The notes below the pieces were generated by a model, which saw only the letters and a program-made list of their open reading frames with translations, ran no database searches and was not told the DNA's origin. This document shows, in pieces, positions 8,339 through 16,336 of a stretch of 16,336 nt of DNA (positions are counted from its first letter, which is position 1; every line of letters starts with the position of its first letter). This stretch comes from Mucidula mucida (lineage: Eukaryota; Basidiomycota; Agaricomycetes; Agaricales; Physalacriaceae). The position numbers were made by a program, and so were the translations under genes. Location of the stretch: NCBI GenBank assembly GCA_015501055.1, contig JADNYV010000757.1, forward strand, positions 1-16,336, given 5' to 3'.

Positions 8339-10638
8339 TTAATCTTCTAAGAAGAAATAGTTTCCAGCAGCTAAAACAAGATCATTAGAGATAGCCACAA
8401 TGTATGACTAAAGCACAAACTCTTTTGCTCGCGATCCTTGACACTGTTTAGCTTGTTTCACACGGGGGCGGTAGTTGGTCGGATCTCGACGGAATGTAAT
8501 TTCAAGTGATGCCAAAACCGGTTCATGCCTGACAAGAGCGTTTGAGGTCTACAGACATGTAAGCTTCACAGGAAATGTGCGAGGCTACGACAACATACGG
8601 TGTAGCCGTGGCCGAGATGGCAGGCTGTCCTTCAAAACGATGACCCGGTCTGCCAGTAAGTAGCCATGATGAATCGTGCTCAATGACGAAGGCGGTCTTT
8701 TTTGGCGTGTAAGATAAACCTGCGAACGATGAGTCCAGTGATTCGACGACAGCAGCCCGCAATTTACGCTTGATAACTTTACTCGCGATGATACCTGCTC
8801 GGAGTCCAAAAAGGAGCTCGGTTCGTCGAGTAGATACACGGACACGTTCGGCATTCCTGTAATCATTCAAAGGAGATGTGCAAAACGAAACGAGAGTCAC
8901 TAACCCAAAGCAGAACGATAGCAACCCGTTGCAGCTCTCCACCAGAAAAGTGTCTTCACTCCTGATCCATGATGTTCTCGAGACTCATCGGCTTTAGCAC
9001 GTCCAGTTTTGGAATTGTGGATGCATGAATGCCTGTTTGATCCGCTTCAGCAAGAGCATTCGCAACGGTCCCAGGAAATTTCGGCGATATTGTCTGAGGC
9101 TTGAGTGACACGACATGGTCCAACTTGTCAGTCTCGATATCGGGTGTGGTCGCCAGCTAGTAAGCGGACGAAAGTCGTCTTTCCTGTACCGTTCTCCCGA
9201 GCATGACGATGATTTCAGAGTCGGTAAAGTCACCGGGCTCCACAGTGAGCTTGAACTTGCCAAGGGTTTTGGTCATCGCTGGATAATGATAATGGCGAGT
9301 TTTGTCGACCATGACTTCCTCGGCTGTCTCTACCATTTTAAACGACAGAGATTCCTGGCGGAAACCGCAGATTCTCGGTAGGAATGAAGCCGTCCAGGAA
9401 GATATTGATTCCTAGACTCATGATTAGTGTTGTTGACGTGGGCGAAAAAGATCAGCAAACCTTCCCGCACGGAAAGAGGCATAGTCACAACGCCGTACAT
9501 GGATGGTTTCCCGTATAAGCAACATATGAAGTCTGACAGGTAATCAAGACTGAGAGATCGTGCTCAACAGCCACAACGTAGCAAGACGGCGTGAGCAAGA
9601 CCGGATGACCTCTGCTGCTTTCAAGCGCTGTCTGATGTCAAGATAACTGGATGGCTCGTCGAACATGTAACTATAATAACGTTAAACAAGATAATCAATC
9701 ACTGAACTGAACACGTACACATCGGCGCGTTGTATACACGACATCGCAATCGCGAATCGTTGGAGTTCACCGCCAGAAAGCTGACTAACGTCACGGTCAA
9801 GGACCTTGTTCAACTCGAGCTCGTCGCACATCAGCTGCTTGTTGTCGAGCTCGAGTTTGGAATCTAGCATTTGAGACACGGACATCGAGCCCTTGATCGC
9901 TTTAGGAATGTGGTCGACATATTGGGGTTTGATCAGGGCCTTCAAGTTGTCTTCCAGCACCTTGGTGAAGTAATTTTGAAGCTCGGAACCGCGAAATATT
10001 TGAGGATTTCTTGCCAGTCTGGAGGATCCTAGCAATGACGCGCCAAATGAATCACTTGAAAGTGGACAAGAAGAAGGAGGACGCACATCGTATCGCCCAA
10101 GATTGGGCTTCAGTTTTCCGGCCAAAATCTTTAACGCGGTACTCTTCCCGATACCGTTCGTCCCCACTAGCCCAAGAACCTGACCAGGCCGTGGCGTTGG
10201 AAGTCGGTGCAATTTAAAGGCATTAGCAGTGTATCGATGGGTGACTTCAGACTCCAGATTCGTTGGTAAGTTGATGATGGCAATGGCCTCGAAGGGACAT
10301 CTATGGCAAGTCAGACTGATGGATAGGTGGATTGCAAAGCGACGCACTTTTTGACACAGATACCACAGCGATACATAGAAATTCGGATATGAATGCGATT
10401 TTATCTGAGGGCTTGACCTCTATACAGAGTTTTCCTGGGAGCGTCGCGGATGAGGATATGGACGACTTGCAGCGATACAGGCGTACCCATTCGTACAACA
10501 GGACATGACTGGCTGACGGTCAGAAGAAAAAGAATAGATGTGTGCGCGCAGGCGTACTTTTTTACATTCTTGTGCGCATCGTTTTGGCTTGCAGCGATTT
10601 GCGTCTACAATCGCGATTCGAGTGATTTTATCTGCCAT
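8339..10638 (-). CDS. RLI1: ABCE1/Rli1 ribosome recycling ATPase, 11 exons
   Basis: Rli1 splits post-termination ribosomes and is essential in eukaryotes. Start ATG at 10638 ([20 protein letters not shown]), stop TAA at 8341-8339 (AGNYFFLED end, the family C-terminus). Fe-S cluster motifs: CX4CX3CX3CP across exons 1-2, and [12 protein letters not shown] across exons 3-4. NBD1: Walker [10 protein letters not shown], signature [13 protein letters not shown], Walker [15 protein letters not shown]2: Walker A around 9195 (GENGTGKTT after reading through a one-base loss), signature [12 protein letters not shown], Walker [13 protein letters not shown], switch VIEHD. Introns: 10509-10557, 10435-10486, 10301-10347, 10029-10086, 9671-9718, 9412-9460, 8857-8904, 8720-8767, 8549-8598, 8371-8420. 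Exon 2 is only 22 nt. Exons sum to 1801 nt, about 605 codons after correction, the family length. Frame breaks (for example 10369, 9993, 9597, 9545, 9197, 8960, 8911) are almost all one-base homopolymer changes and most likely assembly errors. Divergent from HTS1. Confidence 0.95.
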
Positions 10639-10917
10639 TTTCTGGAATCCGATGCAATCTAGGTATAGTGAGACGAAGAGTTGGACGGCACCGAATATGG
10701 ATGTGGCTATGCTCTACCGGACCAATCAGACACGCTGCAAAAAACAACTTGTTCTCACTGGCTGAACAGAAGTTAGTTACAACAGCGACGCTGAACGTCT
10801 ATAACGGTCCTAAGTATTTCCAATGTCGAGTATAACACTAGTGAGACGGTCAGGAAGACCAAGACTAGGTACAACGAGAACTAATTCCAAACTGGGAAAT
10901 ACATTCGCGTCACATCC
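10639..10917. promoter_or_regulatory. Shared divergent promoter of RLI1 and HTS1
   Basis: 279 bp separate the two start codons of oppositely oriented genes, so both promoters and 5' UTRs must lie here. A CCAAT motif is visible at 10722-10726 and no convincing TATA box is seen, as is usual for housekeeping genes. Both products act in translation, so co-regulation is plausible but is inference. Confidence 0.7.
10722..10726 (+). promoter_or_regulatory. CCAAT box in the shared promoter
   Basis: CCAATCA on the plus strand, about 190 bp upstream of the first HTS1 ATG and 85 bp from the RLI1 ATG. CCAAT is the known site of the HAP/NF-Y complex in fungi. A pentamer can occur by chance. Confidence 0.35.
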
Positions 10918-12973
10918 ATGTTTAGCTTGACTCGACTCAGCTGCCATCGATTATCACTCTCCTACTTGAACCTCGCCTCCAGAATGTCGTCCTCTCTGGT
11001 CCAGGAAATTGCGGAGCAAACGGCCTTGTTCAACAACCTCCGCACACAAACGCCGATGCTAATCTAATCGAAGAGGCGAAACGAAAACTTGGCGAGCTCA
11101 AGAAAGCCCAAGGTGTTCTGAATGCTAAAGGAAAACAAAAAGACAGAAGGAGAGGGCGAGAAGAAGGACCGTATCTTGCTGAAAACGGCCAAAGTGCGTC
11201 GCCTGGATGATATTGGCGCGTTCAAGGCTGACCTTGCTGCAGGGAACAAGAGATTATGGACCGTCGGAAATGCTCTGTCGTCTACACATTGAACGTATCG
11301 TAAAGGAAGCCTTCACCCTTTACGGTGGCAGCTGTCTCGACACACCCGTGTTTGAACGCAAGGACGTTCTCGCGGGCAAATATGGAGAGGATTCTAAACT
11401 AATATTCGACCTCATGGATCAAGGCGGCGAGCAGCTGGCGCTGCGCTACGACCACACCGTTCCGCTGGCGCGTTGGCTAGCTATGATTGGCGGTGGCGGG
11501 CAGGGAAAGGTCTGGCAAGTAGGCAAGGTCTACGTCGATCAGCCCGTCATGTCCAAAGGACGCATGCGAGAATTCATGCAGGCCGTACGTCTACTGGATT
11601 ACTGTCGTCGCGTAGAATCAACTGATCGCCCCAGGACTTTGACATCTCGGGAACCTTTGACGCGATGATTCCGGACGCCGAAATCCTGAGTCTCATCTGC
11701 ACGATCCTCAACAATCTAGACATTGGCGAGTACACCATCAAGTTGAACCACCGAAAAATACTCGATGGTATTTTTGCGGTGTGCGGTGTACCGGATGACA
11801 AGATACGTACCATATCATCTGCCGTTGATAAATTGGACAAGGTTAGCGATTGCGCGCGCGCGCGTCAAGCTACTTGCTTAATATTTCTAGCTGCCTTGGT
11901 CACAAGTCAAGAAAGAGATGACTGAGGAAAAGGTCTGAATCCCGCTGTAGCCGACAAGATTGGAGAGTATGTTAAACACAAAGGTCCGAGAATGAGGTCC
12001 GTCGCGATGTAGCTTCTTCTCACAGGTATACTCACAGGTGGACCGGAATTACTGGAACTTTTATCGAAAGACGCGACTTTAACGGGCAATAACAGCGCAA
12101 AGGAAGGTCTCGAGGATATGGGCATCTTGTTTGGGTTCCTCAAAGCATACCAGATATCTGACAATACAAGTGGATCCAAATGAGGAACGAATATTCATGC
12201 TTATTTCAGATATCATTCGATCTTTCTCTTGCTCGTGGACTGGATTATTATACAGGCCTCATCTACGAAGCAATTGTCGAAGGATCCGCTCCTCCTGGTC
12301 TGAAAGCGAATCCCCAAGTCTCCACTGCACCTGCATCTACGCCCCCTCCTAAAAAGTCGAAACCTGTAGACGAGGAGGAAATCGACGAATCTCAAGTAGG
12401 CGTTGGCTCTATCGCTGCTGGAGGCCGTTACGACAATCTTGTCGGAATGTTCACTGCCGCTGCATCGGGCGACGGAAAGAAGAAAATCGTGAACACGCCT
12501 TGTGTCGGCATCAGTATTGGAATGGACAGAATATTCGCCTTATTGTCGCCAAAATGGGCGTATGGGTGGTCGGAGCAAGGACACGATGGTGTATCATGGC
12601 AGCCGGAGATGGTCTCTCCAGGAGCGAATGGAGCTTGTTCGTGAACTACGAGAGCACGGGATCAAGGTCAGTGGTCCGTTTCTTCGGTGCTGACTACTAA
12701 TCTGACGTGCCTATGAAAGACTGACTTTTTGGCAAAAAACAAACCAAAACTTCCAGCACAGTTTTGCGGCAGGCGAAAAGGACGAGGTAATTTGCTGTGA
12801 TCCTCGGTAGTGATGAATTGAAAGAGGTCTCGTTACCGTCAAGGAGCAGAGATGGGAGCTCAAGGATGGGGCCAAAGGTCAAAGTCGAGAGTGCGGACAA
12901 GGGAAGGAAAGTGAAGCGATCCGAACTTGTGTCTTTAGTAAAGAGCTCGGATGCGTGGACGGAATGGCGCTAA
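10918..12973 (+). CDS. HTS1: Histidyl-tRNA synthetase, probable dual mitochondrial/cytosolic form
   Basis: Charges tRNA-His (class II synthetase). Two in-frame ATGs, 10918 and 10984: the upstream one adds 22 residues ([20 protein letters not shown]) with Arg, Ser and Leu but no acidic residue, a mitochondrial leader; the downstream one ([20 protein letters not shown], a WHEP-like helix start) should give the cytosolic enzyme. Seen in order: KTAK+[91 protein letters not shown], and an anticodon-binding domain ending DAWTEWR, stop TAA 12971-12973. Introns: 11194-11242, 11585-11634, 11842-11890, 11984-12037, about 12165-12209 (donor unclear) and 12667-12719. Exons give about 585 codons. Frame breaks near 11048, 11137, 11932, 12550, 12590, 12616, 12763, 12789, 12826 and 12877 are small indels, mostly in homopolymers. 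Motif 2 reads YVD instead of YRRD at 11532-11539, probably the same artefact. Convergent with SEC14. Confidence 0.94.
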
Positions 12974-13202
12974 TGGTATATATGTTGACATCTTAGAGTA
13001 CGGTGCACTAAATTGTTAATTCTATTTTAATTGGGCTTTAAACGTTGTTCGAACGGTTCTTGTCAATTTCTTCGTGGGAGTTTTCTCCGCGTTGAGCTTG
13101 TAGATTTCCGGCGAAGACACAACGTGAAATCAGAGATTCAAGACAAGTATTATTCTATCCATCGTAGAGAGTGTCATCTACAGAATCAAGGTAGACAACA
13201 TG

Positions 13203-14292
13203 TCAAGCAGTGGCGGGTGGCTAGGGAATTCCAAGTTAGATGCTACCAAAAAGGGCAATCAATGAAAGACATACTTCTTCATGAACATTCCAAGGGCCAG
13301 CATCACTCAACGAACAGCCACCATTGCCACATTCGCAAAGTCCGCCAAATTCCTTGGGCAGGTTCTCGCGAGGAATCTGTTGCAAGAAGTTTGTCCTTAG
13401 TCGCTCCCGATAATATCAATCTTGTTGACGGTGACCTCGTCCAACCAGGGCTTGATCAGCCTCCAAACGGCGTTTGAATGCCCAGGGAGAGTTGATGATG
13501 TAGAATTTGGCCCATGGTCTCGGGATAACGGTTTTGACCGACAGATGATGCCTGGCTGACGTAGTCCTTGACCTGATAGAAATTACTGAGAGAGACGTTG
13601 TTGAGATCAAGGATGTGCATGACGTTCAAACGGGTGACCACATTGTTTGGAACATGCGGAGAGGCGGTCGTTGATGAACTTTTCGTACTCCAAGACAAGA
13701 CGCTGTAGCTGGCGTTCTTGAGTCGTGATGGCGTACAAGGCTTTGATATTAAGCAAGCCCAATCGTTCAATGTAAACTGGGCGCCATCCTGGAGCGAAAT
13801 GAGCTGATGTATGCGTACGATTGAAGAATGTACCTTGTCGTCTTGTGGTAGTATGAAGGATAGTATTTGTTGACCTCCTCCCTTTCCTTGAAATCAAAGT
13901 TCCTACAAGGCGGTATGAGACGTGTCTGTAACGGGATGGGCGGCGACTGACTTGACAATGTCATCTACGCCAAAATCTTTCCCGCCATTGCTCGCACTCC
14001 TGGAGCATCTTCTTCGCCAATGGCACGTCAAACTTGCGCGCACGTAGAAATCTAACACGGTTCGAGATCAGATGGCATCTACGAAAGGATCCCGCTCGAC
14101 ACACCTAGCAATAGCGCATCGTCCATCCGTTCCTCCACAAACCAACCCTCCTGCTTGATTTCGTTCTTGAGCTTTTCAAGCGCATGCTGTTTGGATCACG
14201 AAGATTGCCTAGGCGGCCTGGCAGAGGCTGATAGTTTGGGTCGGTGACCCCGTCTGGCATGGGCTTGCGCTCGCCTGCTGAATCTCGGACAT
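13203..14292 (-). CDS. SEC14: Sec14-like phosphatidylinositol/phosphatidylcholine transfer protein
   Basis: Sec14 exchanges PI and PC and supports Golgi secretion. Start ATG at 14292 (MSEIQQ). The CRAL-TRIO N-terminal part shows GWFVEERMDDALLL, RFLRARKFDVPLAKKMLQEC and FDFKEREEVNKYYPSYYHKT. The lipid-binding lobe shows RPVYIERLGLLNIKALYAIT, ILDLNNVSLSNFYQVKDYVS, QASSVGQNRYPETMG, FYIINSPWAF, LIKPWLDEVTVNKIDIIGSD, QIPRENLPKEFGG and GGCSLSDAGPW, all classic Sec14 blocks. Introns: 14052-14104, 13903-13951, 13789-13833 and probably 13221-13274 (the last gives the C-terminal end HEEPPATA and a TGA at 13205-13203; its acceptor is the least certain). About 298 residues after correction, against 304 in yeast. 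Frame breaks near 14274, 14191, 14000, 13836, 13785, 13620, 13513, 13470 and 13400 are short indels in runs. Confidence 0.93.
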
Positions 14293-14605
14293 GGCAATAC
14301 AGATGTGATTGACGCGGATGTCGTCGCGAATGGGTATGTCAAGTAAATGGTTCGATGGATGACGGTAAAGAAACAAGATGAGACTAGGGCTTGCAGGACC
14401 CTATATTTTCTGCGCAGTATTCGCCCTGGCTATCTAATATCGAGCTCATAATTGCTGACAACTAGCTCCTAGTTACTTGAAGCATACATGTATTCACTCT
14501 CCAATGGCGCGTAGCTACACGTCAGAAACATGTCAAGACAGTGGCAAATTTCAGTCAGAGGATACAACGGATATTCATACAAGATTCAATGTCGTGACAG
14601 ATTGA
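14293..14605. other. Intergenic region between SEC14 start and MMS2 stop
   Basis: 313 bp holding the SEC14 promoter and 5' UTR and the MMS2 3' UTR (both genes are on the minus strand). I see no additional frame or RNA gene here, and no clear TATA box. Confidence 0.6.
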
Positions 14606-15169
14606 TTAAAATGTGGATCCCTCAGGCGGCTGAGGGAGTTTACGGTTGTGGAAGGAAGCATTTCTCTAGAAAGCAAGTGATCAGTGACTCGCAGACAAGT
14701 GAACGACTTTGACGTACTTGCGCATCTCTACCAGGACATTCTCAATGCTGTAATTCCTGGTCCAGCTGTTGAGAACGGGGATCTTGGATGGATCCACCAT
14801 ACATCGACCTGATTGACAAAAGGCACGTTGACGCGCGACAGGAACTGACGGTCGGGGCGACTTCAGGGTAGCTGGGCCACAGGTGATCTTGAGGCTGTAG
14901 ATTCGATTCTCAATGCACGGTCTGCAGCACAATCAGAGTACACTAGGCGTAGATTTGAAGACATACATGTCCAGGTCCAATGATGGTTCCATTCCAGTTA
15001 CTCATCATGATATCTTTCGCCATCCTCGAGGCCGTACGAAACAAAGACCCATCACCGATGCCTTTTTCGCCCTTTCTAATTCTTCAAGTAGGCGAAAGTT
15101 TCTGGAATAAAGCATATCGTCTATGAGCTGAAACCGATTGAGACAACAGGAAAGACTTCTCTTCGCCAT
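14606..15169 (-). CDS. MMS2: Ubiquitin-conjugating enzyme variant Mms2/UEV1
   Basis: Mms2 lacks the catalytic Cys of E2 enzymes and pairs with Ubc13 to build K63-linked ubiquitin chains in DNA damage tolerance and endocytic sorting. Start ATG 15169 (MAK...), first exon only 13 nt. Then NFRLLEELE, GDGS, YGLEDG, DIMMSNWNGTIIGPGH, ENRIYSLKITCGP, FLSRVNVPFVNQ, VDPSKIPVLNSWTRNYSIEN, VLVEMRK and the family C-terminus NRKLPQPPEGSTF, stop TAA 14608-14606. The E2 active-site HPN-Cys region is replaced by the UEV form, as in Mms2. Introns: 15102-15156, 14922-14966, 14666-14717. About 138 residues after correction (yeast 137). Frame breaks near 15160, 15073, 15040, 15010, 14918, 14875, 14865, 14805 and 14657, mostly homopolymer length changes. 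Head-to-head with HSE1, 150 bp apart. Confidence 0.93.
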
Positions 15170-15319
15170 CGCTCACAACGATGAGGAGAGGCAAGCTTGG
15201 AACACAGCCACTTGTGCCGGGAGCCGGCTGAACGGTGGGAAGGCACAGCCCTTGCGATCACTGCCATCTACCTCCGCAGCGAACGCATATAAGCGCAGGT
15301 ACTTGTGCTTACCACTGAC
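15170..15319. promoter_or_regulatory. Shared divergent promoter of MMS2 and HSE1
   Basis: Only 150 bp separate the start codons of the divergent genes. A TATA-like catataag lies at 15286-15293, about 27 bp before the HSE1 ATG, close for a fungal core promoter. Further motifs are not evident. Confidence 0.6.
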
Positions 15320-16336
15320 ATGTTTGGCGGCGGATCCACGAACCCTACCGATGAGGTCGTCGGAAGTTTAGCTGTCCAAGGGGCGACTGAGTGAGATAGC
15401 TGATTATTGTCCTCAGTCAAGACGACCGACGAAAACTTGACATCGGAGAACTGGGAACTAACATGAACCTATGCGACAAAGTTTCAGGATGAAGGCGAGG
15501 AAGGGTGCGCGAGCTCTCCTTGAACGTTCTCACACTCACTCACGAGCTCTCCGTAGAGCCTCACACGTAATCGCGGCGCTATTTGAAGCGTCTTGCACAT
15601 CGCAATCCCAATGTCCAACTATATGCTCTCTCTCTGTCCGAGTCCCTGTCCAAGAACTGTGATATCAGCTCCATCGAGAATAGCATCCCGGGCTTTTTAC
15701 GCAAGGACTGGAAAAGTTGATTGCAGATAGAGTACGTGGACCGACAGCAATACCGCCCTTGTAGCTAATCGGAACGTAGACCACGCACGACAAAGTTAGG
15801 CAGCGAGCACTGGCTCTTATCGCAATGTGGACGGCCGAGTTTGAACATGACTCTACACTTGTATAATGGAGGACTGCTACAAAAGCTTACAGGCCAAGAG
15901 TACGTTTCTAATATGCGAGGGTAGTACCATTCTAATCACCTCTAGACTATCGCTTTGAAACGCCACAAGAGCCTCCTCCACCAACTGTAGATGATGAAAT
16001 CCGGCGAAAGGAGGAAGAAGACTTGCAGCGCGTGCTAGCCCTCTCAATTCAAGACAAGGGTGGCAGAGGTCAGGGACCGCTTTAACGATGTCGGTGCTAG
16101 TGGTTCTTCGTCATCATCGGCGGCAGCGTCCAGCTCCAATCATGCAGCTGGCTCGTCATCCTATGCGCCTACATATGCAGGAGGTTATGCACCTGCGCGA
16201 TCTCCGTCTCCCAAGTATTCTCAACCTGTACCTAGCGCGACACCTCCCCGGCCCCAGCCTCTGCCGCCTCTGTGGATCGTCACTCGTGTTCGGGCGTTAC
16301 ACACATTCGAACCAACCGAACCGGTGAACTTGGTTT
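15320..16336 (+). CDS. HSE1: ESCRT-0 subunit Hse1 (VHS-UIM-SH3), 3' end outside window
   Basis: Hse1 (STAM in animals) joins Vps27 in ESCRT-0 and binds ubiquitinated cargo on endosomes. Start ATG 15320 (MFGGGSTNPTDEVV). VHS domain: KTTDENLTSENWEL, MNLCDKVS, RLAHRNPNVQLYALSLSESL, SKNCD, ASRAF, GLEKLIADR, TTHDKVRQRALALIAMWTAE, FEHDSTL. Then YRFETPQEPPPPTVDDEIRR and a ubiquitin-interacting motif EEEDLQRVLALSIQDKGG (16011-16062), a Ser/Ala/Pro/Tyr linker, and the start of an SH3 domain from 16285 (RVRALHTFEPTEP) cut by the window edge. Introns: about 15363-15416 (donor reads gaagt; consensus gtaagt with T lost would keep the frame), one in about 15515-15575 with unclear borders, 15732-15779 and 15900-15945. 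Frame breaks near 15460, 15486, 15500, 15586, 15668, 15682, 15698, 15861, 16070 and 16323 are short indels, mostly in runs. Confidence 0.92.

Noticed and set aside
8339..10638. RLI1 as a pseudogene because of many frame breaks
   Set aside because: All motifs, splice sites and the family C-terminus are intact, the corrected length matches the family, and the breaks sit mostly in homopolymers.
10799..10814. A genuine rRNA gene fragment annotated as rRNA
   Set aside because: Only 16-18 bases match; flanking sequence does not continue convincingly as large-subunit rRNA, so it is reported only as a curiosity.
11848..11866. GC-alternating run (tgcgcgcgcgcgcg) as a functional Z-DNA element
   Set aside because: It lies within a 49-bp intron of HTS1 and is short; no supporting context.
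1..16336. CRISPR arrays, bacterial operons, novel defence systems
   Set aside because: No regularly spaced repeats, and the gene structure with short spliceosomal introns is eukaryotic; all strong coding signals belong to known families.

Overview
The window is nuclear DNA of a filamentous fungus, most likely a basidiomycete of the Agaricomycotina. The evidence is tightly packed genes cut by many very short introns (45-58 bp, mostly GTRNGT...YAG), a typical fungal housekeeping gene set, and two Ty3/Gypsy retrotransposons with chromodomains (chromoviruses). I do not name a species.

Left part (1 to about 7600): nested retrotransposons. A chromovirus lies on the minus strand from the left window edge (its 3' LTR is cut by the edge) to its 5' LTR end at 6032. 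It has gag (zinc knuckle), protease, reverse transcriptase, RNase H, integrase and a chromodomain in the usual order. It sits inside the integrase region of a second, older plus-strand Gypsy element. That element's remaining integrase tail, chromodomain, polypurine tract and probable 3' LTR run from 6033 to about 7608. From about 7609 to 8338 there is AT-rich DNA in which I see no gene.

Right part (8339 to 16336): five housekeeping genes. RLI1/ABCE1 (minus; ribosome recycling ATPase, 11 exons) and HTS1 (plus; histidyl-tRNA synthetase with two in-frame start codons, the upstream one adding a mitochondrial-type leader) diverge from a 279 bp shared promoter. SEC14 (minus; phosphatidylinositol/phosphatidylcholine transfer protein) converges on HTS1. 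MMS2 (minus; ubiquitin E2 variant for K63 chains) and HSE1 (plus; ESCRT-0 subunit with VHS, UIM and SH3, cut by the right edge) diverge from 150 bp. The pairs make biological sense: ribosome recycling beside tRNA charging, and a K63-ubiquitin writer beside a K63-ubiquitin reader.

The dominant oddity is technical. Every gene, mobile or housekeeping, is interrupted by frame breaks that are nearly all one-base losses (a few gains) in short homopolymer runs, while the protein sequence on both sides is perfectly family-like. This fits homopolymer miscalling in the assembly rather than pseudogenes. Only the retrotransposons also carry substitution stops and a mutated active site, mostly at CpG sites, which is real decay. 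All exon coordinates therefore refer to the sequence as given, and conceptual translations need corrected reads. I found no tRNA or rRNA gene, CRISPR array or novel defence-like system.
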